Below are positions 1 through 9,538 of a stretch of 59,518 bases of DNA, one piece after another. Position 1 is the stretch's first letter; every line of letters starts with the position of its first letter. This DNA comes from Methanobacteriota archaeon (GTDB lineage Archaea > Thermoplasmatota > Poseidoniia > Poseidoniales > Poseidoniaceae). The stretch covers positions 1-59,518 of the forward strand of contig JABGTJ010000062.1 of NCBI GenBank assembly GCA_018691345.1. Reading direction: 5' to 3'. Under the pieces are notes generated by a model. That model was given only the letters and a program-made list of their open reading frames with translations. It had not been told where the DNA came from and ran no database searches. A program made the translations under genes and the position numbers.

Positions 1-54
1 CGCGGGTGGTTCATCAAGATGCCTCTTGAAATCGAAGAAAAAAAGAAGCCAAAA

Positions 55-723
55 TCATTCTTCTTGTCCCAATGTAATCGCTTGGAAATCTGGCCATTCA
101 ACGCCGAAGTTTAACGCTTTGAACTCGAGTTTCGACTGGCAACCGAGCAAATCAAAACGCAAATAGGATTTACCATCACGTACAACTCCATAGATCTGAA
201 CAAAGCAATTACCGTTGAATCGTTTCAAGGCCATGCATGTTTGAGAAAAGCGTGTCGTTTTGATATCCCAGTCGTGAAGTGCCTGACTTGGTAGTTTTTG
301 CTTGGCATCCCACTCTCTTTCGAAAACGTATCCTGAATCTCGGAAGATAAAATCGAGTGCCTTTACCAAAACATAGACCGATATTCCAGAGTATACAAGT
401 CCGAAAACTACGGAAACTGTTTCTTGTGCGACCAGCGCCCAAACCATGACTCCGAAGCAGATGGAGACCAAGCCAACACCAACTTTGGATGCATTCAGTG
501 TACCAAACCGGCTCGACACACCTGCCAATCCACCCATGAGCATAAGCAACATACTCGCTGCACCAAGCCATGGGATGTATTCCTGCGATGCACCAAACAA
601 CCAACACATGAAGGCGAATCCGAGTGGAAGTAAACCCCATGCGATTGGGTAGAGTACCCGTGACGGACGTCGTGTTAACTCGACTTGAGTCCAGCCAAAT
701 GTGCGCATTTTACGGACATCCAT
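55..723 (-). CDS. hypothetical multi-TM membrane protein
   Basis: 222 aa ORF with several hydrophobic segments in the N-terminal half. Confidence 0.6.
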   Translation of the reverse strand: MDVRKMRTFGWTQVELTRRPSRVLYPIAWGLLPLGFAFMCWLFGASQEYIPWLGAASMLLMLMGGLAGVSSRFGTLNASKVGVGLVSICFGVMVWALVAQETVSVVFGLVYSGISVYVLVKALDFIFRDSGYVFEREWDAKQKLPSQALHDWDIKTTRFSQTCMALKRFNGNCFVQIYGVVRDGKSYLRFDLLGCQSKLEFKALNFGVEWPDFQAITLGQEE

Positions 724-758
724 GCCCGTGCTACCTCGGTGCGATATATACGCATTTC

Positions 759-2258
759 TTATTCATCGTCGTACGGATGTCGCAAACAAAGGTTACGAGC
801 AGCATAGACCTCGTCAACACGGCGGACCGGTGTGGTAATCGGTGCGGCATGAAGGGTTTCTGCATCAACTTGCAACACTTCAGCGAAATGGGTGGCGAAG
901 GTATCGAGTGTGTCTTTACTCTCCGTTTCTGTAGGCTCAACCATCATACACTCTGGTACAACCAGTGGGAAGTAAACGGTTGGTGCCATGTATCCCATAT
1001 CCAGCAAGCCTTTGGCTACATCCATAGCCGAAATGCCATGTGCTTCTTTGGCTGGTGCAAGGGAAAGAGTGAATTCATGCTTAGCAACCTTTGCTTCGGC
1101 ACCGTCGACAACCAGAGAATCAACACCGGCTTCTTTGGTAGCCTTGTGGATGGCGTGACGTAGATAATTCGCATTGAGCACTGCATGTTCTGACATCGTG
1201 CGTAGACCACGGCCGTAGCGTCGGTAGTACGCCCAACATCGAATGATTGCACCGGCATTGCCGTGCCATTGCTGCACCTTTCCAATGGTGTGTGTTGGTT
1301 GGTACCAATGATACCAATTCTCATCAACAGCTGTTTCCAACTCATCACTGGCTGCAGCGCGCTTGCCAACCAACGGGCCGGGCAAGAAATCAGCAAGATG
1401 TGATTTAACACCAATCGGGCCAGAACCGGGCCCGCCGCCACCGTGGGGTTGACTGAAGGTTTTGTGGAGGTTGAAGTGAACAGCATCAAAGCCCATCAAT
1501 CCGGGAGAAGTAATTCCCAAAATGGCATTGAAGTTCGCTCCATCGTAGTACATTTGACCGCCGACGTCATGAATGATTGACGAGGCTTCCAAAATGTCCT
1601 CTTCAAACAATCCGAGGGTATTTGGATTCGTGATCATCATCACTGCAATGGTATCGTCAGCAACTGCACGTAGAGCGTCTAAATCGATTCGTCCATCGAC
1701 GCGACTTGGGATTTCGACAATCTCAAATCCACACATTGCTGCACTGGCAGGGTTGGTTCCGTGAGCGGAGTCAGGGACAATCACCTTGGTACGCTGGTCT
1801 TCACCACGCAGTCGGAAATATTCTTGAATGCATCGAACAGCAGTGAATTCACCTTGAGCACCAGCAACTGGTTGGAGGGTGACTTGGTCCATTCCCGCAC
1901 AGACTTCGAGCATGTATTGCATCTCGTAATAGATCGCCAATAGCCCCTGAAGGTGGTGTTCGGGTTGATGCGGGTGGATGTCAGCAATTCCCGGGATTTG
2001 AGCAATCACTTCGTTGACACGAGGATTATGCTTCATTGTACACGAACCGAGTGGGTAGAATCCCGTATCGATTCCAAAGTTTCTCTTCGAAAGCCAAGTG
2101 TAATGACGCACCATTTCGGGTTCAGAGAGCCGAGGCCATCGCGGGAGTTCCTTTCGACTCAATCCAGAAGGAAGAGAGATTTCTGAGGCGGGCAAAACAG
2201 GAGCGGGTTGTGAATATCCTTGTCCTTTGGCTCCGTTGTGGTCAAACAGATGACTCAT
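759..2258 (-). CDS. gcvPB: glycine dehydrogenase (decarboxylating) subunit 2
   Basis: [18 protein letters not shown] and [24 protein letters not shown] PLP-site motifs; ATG at 2258 overlaps the gcvPA stop by 4 nt, so I prefer it to the longer ORF start at 2378. Confidence 0.95.
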   Translation of the reverse strand: [499 protein letters not shown]

Positions 2259-3631
2259 GCTGCCACCTCCAATGTTGAAATCCATCCTGAGAGATGCTTG
2301 ACCAAGAGGTCGATGTCCTGAACCTGTGTCTGGTCTGTAAACGTCACCAGCAACCAGTTTGTACGGGTTGGATACCATGATGCGAGATTGAATCCTCCGA
2401 CGATACCAACTGCGTCAAGATATTCAAGACAATCTTGGGTTGAACCTGGCAACTGAATCGCAAATTCGTTGAAGTGATCGCCGTTTGAGTGTGGCATTTG
2501 AATGCCCTCAACCGTAGCAAGTTTTTGCTTACCCATGAGGCAAGCAGTCATGTTTCGTACTGCAAGGTCATAGAGACCTTCGGGTCCGAGCAATGCCATG
2601 TGCATTGCGCCCATGAGAGCAATAAGCGTCTCATTCGTACAGATGTTCGAAGTAGCTCTGTGTCGGCGAATGTGTTGCTCACGGGTCGAAAGGGTTAGAC
2701 AGTAAGCAGTTTTTCCATCGACGTCGATACTCCGACCGACAATACGCCCAGGCATCAGTCGCAGATATGGCTTGGAGCAAGCGAAGATTCCGTAGATTGG
2801 TCCACCGCCGGTAATCGGGCTTCCTAAAGGCTGTCCTTCTCCGACAACAATGTCTGCACCGTAGTGACCAGGTGCTTCAACCAAGCCCAATGAAACAGGT
2901 TGAACGCCGACAATAAGTGCCGTGTGTTCGCCCAGAATTTCTTTCAATTGAGTCACGCCGCCGTCGAGAAGGCCAAGAGGGTTCGGCTGCTCGACGTAAA
3001 CGCCACATGAACCGATTGCTTCTGAGACGGAGTCCATGTCCAGTGTTCCATCGTCGAGATGACGTAGTAATTTGATTTTGATTTCAGCGCCTTGGCAATA
3101 ATTTTCCATCACCGAAAAGCGGTCTGGTGGCGTAAGTTCCGACACATAGACGGTGTCTTTTTGAGTTGCTTTGCGTGTGTGAACACGTACACTGCAGGTC
3201 AATGCCTCAGCAGCAGCAGTCGAACCATCGTAGAGTGAAAGGTTGGCAATTGGTAAGCCAACCAATTCCGAAATGAGCGTTTGGAACTCCCACATGGCTT
3301 GCAACATACCTTGACTCACTTCTGGCTGGTATGGAGTGTATGCGGTGAGGAATTCCCCTCTGGTCACCAGTTGGAATACGGCAGCCGGAACGTAATTCCG
3401 ATACAGGCCGGCACCCAAGAATGAAACGCGCTCACCAAGAGCAACGTTTGAGCCCAACAACCGACGGGCGTCGGATAGAATCTCTTCTTCAGACTGTGGA
3501 GGGGGAAGTGGAAGATCTCCTTTCATCCGAACTTCAGATGGAATGTCAGCGAACAGTTCCTCTATTGAGGTCATGCCCATGGCAGCAAGCATTTCGGCTT
3601 CTCGGCCCAAGTTCGGTAATTGGTCTACCAT
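2255..3631 (-). CDS. gcvPA: glycine dehydrogenase (decarboxylating) subunit 1
   Basis: 458 aa, SFLGAGLYRNYVPAAVFQLVTRGEFLTAYTPYQPEVSQGMLQAMWEFQT is typical of GcvPA. Confidence 0.95.
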   Translation of the reverse strand: MVDQLPNLGREAEMLAAMGMTSIEELFADIPSEVRMKGDLPLPPPQSEEEILSDARRLLGSNVALGERVSFLGAGLYRNYVPAAVFQLVTRGEFLTAYTPYQPEVSQGMLQAMWEFQTLISELVGLPIANLSLYDGSTAAAEALTCSVRVHTRKATQKDTVYVSELTPPDRFSVMENYCQGAEIKIKLLRHLDDGTLDMDSVSEAIGSCGVYVEQPNPLGLLDGGVTQLKEILGEHTALIVGVQPVSLGLVEAPGHYGADIVVGEGQPLGSPITGGGPIYGIFACSKPYLRLMPGRIVGRSIDVDGKTAYCLTLSTREQHIRRHRATSNICTNETLIALMGAMHMALLGPEGLYDLAVRNMTACLMGKQKLATVEGIQMPHSNGDHFNEFAIQLPGSTQDCLEYLDAVGIVGGFNLASWYPTRTNWLLVTFTDQTQVQDIDLLVKHLSGWISTLEVAA

Positions 3632-3753
3632 ATCATCACTCTCTCGTTCGGGTGTGACTTAAACCAAGCGCGAGACGCCCTTAATTGTCGCTCTTCTGAA
3701 CGATGGGTGTCGCTCGCCGAATACATCATGTTCTGGGGTTGCATCGTCGTGTC

Positions 3754-4890
3754 ATGGCGCGCATTGCAATGGTAGTCACCAATGCTTGTTCACCAGACCC
3801 ACGAGTCATCCGACACGCAAGGTGGCTGGTGCAGGAGGGTCACGAAGTTACCGTCCACGCCTTTGACCGCCAACAAGAATTTACCATGAGCGAGTCGATT
3901 GATGGCGTTCGCCTAATGCGTTACCACTTGGGGAATACTCCGTACGGGGGACTTGTCAATACTGCAATGGGTTTGAGGAAATTCCTCAACCAAGTGTTGA
4001 GAAGTCTTGCAAACGAACCACCTAACATTGTTTACTGCCACGATGCAGATACCCTCAGCATCGGTTGTTCGATGAAAAAGAAGCATTCCATCCCTTTTAT
4101 TTTCGATATGCATGATTTGCACCATACTTGGATACTCATGCCAGCACCTCGATCATTGGTTCGGAAAACAATATCAAAGCGTCTTGAGAAGCGAATGCTC
4201 CGAAGAATCAGAATGGCAGACCACATCATCACATCGAGTGGGAAGATTGGTAAAAACGGCGTTTATTCTGGATTCAGAGAATATCTTCAACAACATGGCC
4301 ATAAATCAACGGTCATCGAGAATAGGCCAATGGTGAACCGAACGCTGGAAACCAATCCAAAATCCCCCTGGTGCGTTGGTTATCTCGGGCGTGTCCGAGA
4401 GGTGCAACCCTTTCAACAACTCCTCGAGAGTGTACTTTCCATGGAAAAGGAAAACCGTCCAAGTATTCGGATTGCCGGTGATGGAGTCGCCTATGAGGAT
4501 GTGTTCCAGTTACTTGAGCAAGCCCAGTCAGAGCACGAGATTCAATGTAAAATGAGTGGAGCCTTCGGTTCAGATCAATTTCATGAATTAATTCAAGATG
4601 TGGATGTCATGTATGCCATGTACCGCCCAGATCGTGGAAACATCATGCAAGGTGCAATACCTGTCAAGATGTTTGATGCTGCTGCGTATGGGGTGCCATC
4701 CGTTGTCAACAGCGGTTGCCTTATGGGTGAATTAGCCGAAACTGAAGAGATCGGGATTGGTGTAAAGTGGATGGACACTGAAGGATTGACTCAAGCACTC
4801 ATGCAGTTAAAATCAACACATGTGCAGTTGAATACTGGTTCTGAGCGTGAACGATTGAAATTTATTGAGGCTTTAAATCCGCTCTTGTGA
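3754..4890 (+). CDS. glycosyltransferase family 4-like protein
   Basis: MARIAMVVTNACSPDPRVIRHARWLVQEGHEVTVHAFDR N-terminal Rossmann motif, VGYLGRVRE, C-terminal KMFDAAAYGVPSV; start ATG 3754 preferred. Confidence 0.8.
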   Translation: MARIAMVVTNACSPDPRVIRHARWLVQEGHEVTVHAFDRQQEFTMSESIDGVRLMRYHLGNTPYGGLVNTAMGLRKFLNQVLRSLANEPPNIVYCHDADTLSIGCSMKKKHSIPFIFDMHDLHHTWILMPAPRSLVRKTISKRLEKRMLRRIRMADHIITSSGKIGKNGVYSGFREYLQQHGHKSTVIENRPMVNRTLETNPKSPWCVGYLGRVREVQPFQQLLESVLSMEKENRPSIRIAGDGVAYEDVFQLLEQAQSEHEIQCKMSGAFGSDQFHELIQDVDVMYAMYRPDRGNIMQGAIPVKMFDAAAYGVPSVVNSGCLMGELAETEEIGIGVKWMDTEGLTQALMQLKSTHVQLNTGSERERLKFIEALNPLL

Positions 4891-4891
4891 T

Positions 4892-6010
4892 TCAAACAAA
4901 AGGTGGACGAACAACAACTGCCTTCACCGATTTTCGTGGACTTGCAACAATCAGAACCTCGTCCCCTTCGTGAACGGATTGAAGGTATCCAATTCCAATC
5001 CCAACGTTATCAAGGCTAGGTGCTGGAGCACCGGATGAAAGCGTTCCAAGTGGCGACCCATCGAGCGTTGTCACTTGTTTACCAGGCCTGGGCAACGGAC
5101 CCTTTTCGACATAGCGAATACCCCACCAGCGTGCGTCTCCTTCATCGTGACTTGTGACTCGGTGCTTTCCAACAAACTCATGCTCCAAATCCAACCCAAA
5201 CGGAACATTGGTTTCCCAAGAGTCACGTGTGAGGAACGTAGCATCATCTACCTCCGACAGTGGAGGCCAACAGAAGTCGACTCCAGAAAGTAAGAACCCC
5301 TTCTCAAGCCGAAGGGTATCGCGAGCACCCAAACCGATTGGAACCGAACCGGCTTTAACGAGATGACGCCACAGGAGAGGTGCTTGGTGGTTTGGTACAA
5401 AGATTTCATATCCTGCTTCACCGGTGTATCCAGTACCCTGAATCCATCCTTCGATACCGAGCGAGTTTTCTGCGATACGTTGCCACTTGAAACGTCCGAC
5501 GTGATTCGATTCTCCAAGGACATTACTCAGAAGAATTTTGGCATCGGGCCCTTGAAGTGCCATGATGGATGTTTCATCGGATAAGTTTTCGAGCACTATG
5601 GAACCATCGTCTGGCAAATGCGTTGTGAACCATTCCCACATGACGCCAATCATTGAAGCATTTGGCACACCGAGGATTTCACTGTCCGATACAACAGCAA
5701 AAATCATGTCATCAATTAGATGGCCATTTTCATCGAGAAAATGTGTGTATGCGCAGCGAGGAGCTTGTACGGACGTCACTCGTTGGGTGGCTAAGGACTC
5801 CAACCACTCTTTGACGCTTGCACCGCTAAAGCGAAATGAGCCCATGTGCGATACATCGAAAATTCCGGCCGTTGCACGGGTTGCGAGGTGTTCCTCTTTG
5901 ATACTTGAATACCAAATCGGCAATTCAAAACCATGAAAGTCCACAAGGTTGGCACTGAGGGCGACGTGTTCATCGTAAAGTGCAGTTCGAACCGGAGGTG
6001 CATCGCTCAT
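4892..6010 (-). CDS. gcvT: aminomethyltransferase, glycine cleavage T protein
   Basis: LYDEHVALSANLVDFHGFELPIWYSSIKEEHLATRATAGIFDVSHMG and GYTGEAGYEIFVP motifs. Confidence 0.93.
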   Translation of the reverse strand: MSDAPPVRTALYDEHVALSANLVDFHGFELPIWYSSIKEEHLATRATAGIFDVSHMGSFRFSGASVKEWLESLATQRVTSVQAPRCAYTHFLDENGHLIDDMIFAVVSDSEILGVPNASMIGVMWEWFTTHLPDDGSIVLENLSDETSIMALQGPDAKILLSNVLGESNHVGRFKWQRIAENSLGIEGWIQGTGYTGEAGYEIFVPNHQAPLLWRHLVKAGSVPIGLGARDTLRLEKGFLLSGVDFCWPPLSEVDDATFLTRDSWETNVPFGLDLEHEFVGKHRVTSHDEGDARWWGIRYVEKGPLPRPGKQVTTLDGSPLGTLSSGAPAPSLDNVGIGIGYLQSVHEGDEVLIVASPRKSVKAVVVRPPFV

Positions 6011-6063
6011 GAATTACGCACGGAAAGCCGCTCCTTAAACTCAAGCAAGAGCCGCTATGAAAA

Positions 6064-7752
6064 TTACGTTTGGCAATATGCAAACTTTTTGTTCATTGTC
6101 AGTGCCTCATGGTGTATCAAAAGTGGCAAAACGTCCTGACCATCTGACCATTGACCCATATCGGTAAGAACAGGACTATTCAAGAGGTGTTCGTAGGCCC
6201 ATGATTCGGTAAATACATCACCACGGCTACGAGCCACAACCCAATCTGCCTGTGCATCGATACGCCGATAAATCCCCCAATCGGCTAACGTATCGTGTAC
6301 GGAATTTGTCGGTAAATAATGCGTTCCAACCAATCGTGGATAGCCGTACAAATCACTTTGCAATTCGATGAACAAAACATGCTCTTGAGGTAGCATTGAA
6401 AAAACTGCTTGGTGATGCACGCTGTAGCAGGGGTCGACGGACATGTCGTCAATCCCCTGTGCAAGATGAATGAGGGTTGAATCGGGAAGTCTCGACATGT
6501 TTGGTTGGAGCTCAGGATGGCTGGGGCGAGTCCAAGCGGATTCAAAGTCTAAGAAAAGCGTCTCATTCCCCCAATTGCGTTCCAATGATTCATACAAACT
6601 CAAAAACACATATGCGCCTCCAAGACTGTGTCCTCCGATCCATAGATGCGATGGATCAATCGAATGATTTCCGAGAACTTGGTCGACAACTTCAGAGCGC
6701 TCAGCGCCAAACGCCACGCTCTCGATTTCATCAAAGGCTGCATTGAAAGCAAGAGCACGGTAGGCATGATGCGGCCAATTCGATGCTCCCTCCACATCTG
6801 TGGCCTCAAAACCATCGGGTATGTCTGGACTGATGTCCGAGGGATATTGAATGAAAGCGACTGCCATCCCCTTTGCGGAAAGATGGGCGATCCAATCGGT
6901 GTACTCTTCGTATGTTGGATAACCCCAGCCGTGTGTTAGAATGGCAAGAGGGACCGAATCGAGTACAATATCTTCTGGCAGCAGAGGTAAAGTGAGGTAG
7001 ACGGAGAAGTCAATGTCTGCCTCGGTTGAGTCTTGAATCTCCAGAACTTCCTCTGGCATTGCGTAGGGGTGAATGGACATTGTTGTTTCAAACGGCCCTG
7101 GCTCGGCACCGTACCCGAGAATTGGCGCGTCTGGAGGTGAAGGGGCTATGCCAATCAATGCAGGAATCCCTGGCATGACAAGCCATGCTGCGAAGAAGAC
7201 CCCCGCAATGTGAACAACATGCTTGCTTATTGTGCCAACGGATGATTCACGTGGTATGTGGGGGAATCCGCCAACCATCAGCAGCAATCCGAGTAAAAGG
7301 AAACCATAGGCTGTTGGTAACAAAAGGAAGGCCCCTCTAAGGTAAAAAATGTCAAGGGCAAAATAAAGCACGATGAAGCCTGTGAGAAGTCCGAGAAGTC
7401 CCAGGCCGATTCCATTCGCCCATTTCGGGTTGACATTTCCTTTCATGTGACGCTGCAAGACGATGAATGTTGCAAACATGAGCACACTTGCTCCGAGTGT
7501 GAAGATGAGCAAATTCCCGCGTAGAAACATTGTCCATTGGAGAGTTCGGTATGCGTAAGGCCATATTGCATCGCTCACGTCGTATCCAGCGTACGAGCGT
7601 AATACAGGTTCAATTACTGAAAGCAGTAAACCAGCAAAAAATGCGACAATGAGGAATACCTCACTTTCATAGAACCGTTGCCACTTCGAGGCCTGCGGCA
7701 ACTCCTCCATAAACTCAATTCGAAACACATGGTTCAAAAAAGGTCGTTTCAA
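6064..7752 (-). CDS. membrane protein with C-terminal alpha/beta hydrolase domain
   Basis: about six N-terminal TM segments, then LTHGWGYPTYEEYTDWIAHLSAKG and nucleophile elbow IGGHSLGGAYVF. Confidence 0.7.
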   Translation of the reverse strand: MKRPFLNHVFRIEFMEELPQASKWQRFYESEVFLIVAFFAGLLLSVIEPVLRSYAGYDVSDAIWPYAYRTLQWTMFLRGNLLIFTLGASVLMFATFIVLQRHMKGNVNPKWANGIGLGLLGLLTGFIVLYFALDIFYLRGAFLLLPTAYGFLLLGLLLMVGGFPHIPRESSVGTISKHVVHIAGVFFAAWLVMPGIPALIGIAPSPPDAPILGYGAEPGPFETTMSIHPYAMPEEVLEIQDSTEADIDFSVYLTLPLLPEDIVLDSVPLAILTHGWGYPTYEEYTDWIAHLSAKGMAVAFIQYPSDISPDIPDGFEATDVEGASNWPHHAYRALAFNAAFDEIESVAFGAERSEVVDQVLGNHSIDPSHLWIGGHSLGGAYVFLSLYESLERNWGNETLFLDFESAWTRPSHPELQPNMSRLPDSTLIHLAQGIDDMSVDPCYSVHHQAVFSMLPQEHVLFIELQSDLYGYPRLVGTHYLPTNSVHDTLADWGIYRRIDAQADWVVARSRGDVFTESWAYEHLLNSPVLTDMGQWSDGQDVLPLLIHHEALTMNKKFAYCQT

Positions 7753-7763
7753 AAAGTGGCTCT

Positions 7764-9218
7764 TCAGTTCGGCAGTCCACGAAGAACTTCGTCACCCAGA
7801 GCGCAAATCTCTTGCGCAAGGCGTTCCAAAGACGTGTTGTTAATCTTAGGATTCGCAATAACTGCTCTGAAAATGACATCCTCGCCGAGGTTTGAACGGC
7901 TGACCATGAAGTTGCCGTTGTGCATCAACCGTTTACGCACCTCTGAATTCAGTTCGTTAAGTTCTCCAGTGTATCCTTCTGGGTTAAGACGGAAGCAAAC
8001 ATTGGTCCACATTCGTGATGACATCATCTCAAGCTGGGGGTGAGCATCGACAAGAGATTCCAAATGGGCAGCGAGGTCCATGTAGCGATCGACTTGGGCA
8101 GCCCAACCCGCATCACCACATTCTCTCCATGCAAGCCAAAGTTTGAGCGCATCATTACGGCGACCACACTGCAGTGAATACCTTCCTGCATCGATGTTGC
8201 GAGATTCTTCATGGAACAGGTAATGTGCTACATTGCCGTGTGCGCAGACACGTGCAAGCACTTCAGAGTCTTTGACCAAAAAGGCGCTGCAGATGAGCGG
8301 GATTCCCATCATTTTGTGAGCGTCCCAGCACACACTGTCTGCAAATTCTACTCCGTCCATAAGTGCCCTATGTTCGACCGAAAACTGAGAACTTCCACCC
8401 CATGCAGCATCAACGTGATGCCAAAGTCCCTCGCTGTGAGCGACATCACCAATTTGGCGAATCGGGTCGAAAGCGCCACGAACGGTGGTACCTGCCGTCG
8501 AGATGACACAAAACGGTGTGCGACCTTCACGTCGAGTTCTGTTAATCTCATCTTGAAGCGACTCGGGTTGCATGCACCCGTTGGAATCACAGGCCACTTT
8601 GATGATGTTTTGGTGGCCAATCCCAATCACGTTTGCAGCCATAAGGACTGAGTAATGCGCTTCACTCGAAACATAAGCGACAAGAGAACGGCCGTCTATT
8701 CCTGTTTGCGTGGAGGTTGGAACAATCACTTGACGAGCGCAAAGCATTCCCAGCATATTCCCATTTGAACCTCCGGTGGTTAAGGTTCCAGCTCCATCGA
8801 GGAAACCAACAAGTTCGCCCATACGCTTGACCAACGTCTGTTCGATGAGTGTTGCTAATGGAGCAAGCTCGTAGGTGTACATCGATGTATTGGTGAGCGT
8901 CGATATAATTTCACCCGCAAGTGCTGCAGTATTGATCCCTCCCCACAGTGGATTCATAAATTCAGGACGGTTTGTCTTCACACACGACAAGAGGTATGCG
9001 TCGATATCATCCAAAACTGCATCCATACCGTTCCCCTCAATTGGTAATTTGAGGTCCGAAGTTTTGGAAAGTGAAGTATGTGGGACTGGTTGGGACACCT
9101 TTCCAGGAGCATCTGCAGCGTTGAGATATTCAGTGATACGATGAGCAATGGCTCCGATGAATGCGTCCAACTCCATTTGTATCAACTCTACGAACATGGG
9201 GGGGTTTTTAGTGTTCAT
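7764..9218 (-). CDS. PLP-dependent group II decarboxylase (glutamate/cysteine sulfinate/aspartate decarboxylase-like)
   Basis: WHHVDAAWGGSSQFS, SVCWDAHKMMGIPLICSAFLV (PLP Lys), LQCGRRNDALKLWLAWRECGDAGW; start ATG 9218 preferred. Confidence 0.85.
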   Translation of the reverse strand: MNTKNPPMFVELIQMELDAFIGAIAHRITEYLNAADAPGKVSQPVPHTSLSKTSDLKLPIEGNGMDAVLDDIDAYLLSCVKTNRPEFMNPLWGGINTAALAGEIISTLTNTSMYTYELAPLATLIEQTLVKRMGELVGFLDGAGTLTTGGSNGNMLGMLCARQVIVPTSTQTGIDGRSLVAYVSSEAHYSVLMAANVIGIGHQNIIKVACDSNGCMQPESLQDEINRTRREGRTPFCVISTAGTTVRGAFDPIRQIGDVAHSEGLWHHVDAAWGGSSQFSVEHRALMDGVEFADSVCWDAHKMMGIPLICSAFLVKDSEVLARVCAHGNVAHYLFHEESRNIDAGRYSLQCGRRNDALKLWLAWRECGDAGWAAQVDRYMDLAAHLESLVDAHPQLEMMSSRMWTNVCFRLNPEGYTGELNELNSEVRKRLMHNGNFMVSRSNLGEDVIFRAVIANPKINNTSLERLAQEICALGDEVLRGLPN

Positions 9219-9481
9219 CAATGAAAGAAATGAAAAGCAAGATAAATACTCTACATGCAATCGGTAAATATTCGTTTATGAATTTCAATTGAAAAAATAT
9301 GCAAAGTGATTAATGCTGCACAAAGGTACAATTTTCGACGCCTATCTGATAAAAAAGCGAAAAATGGGCACGAGCCATAAGAATCTGAATCAACCTCTAC
9401 CAACCGACTGGAAAACAAGCCCCCCTTGGAATCGAATTCAGATTTTATGCCAAAAATGCTGTAAAATACCCAAAAAAGTCC

Positions 9482-9494
9482 ATGCAAATTGCAT
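9482..9494. promoter_or_regulatory. candidate operator: perfect inverted repeat ATGCAA-A-TTGCAT upstream of the ThiR-like gene
   Basis: direct reading: 6-bp arms, 1-nt centre, 44 nt upstream of ATG 9539, followed by AT-rich ttgaataatag. Confidence 0.35.
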
Positions 9495-9538
9495 AATATC
9501 CGAGTAACATTGAATAATAGAGTACTTGAGCGCACCAC

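Noticed and set aside
624-1163. 179 aa plus-strand ORF
   Set aside because: Antisense to gcvPB/upstream gene, no domain motif, low-complexity Cys/His composition typical of shadow ORFs.
2258-2378. Longer gcvPB start at 2378
   Set aside because: Would overlap gcvPA by 120 nt; ATG at 2258 gives the usual 4-nt overlap and a normal GcvPB N-terminus.
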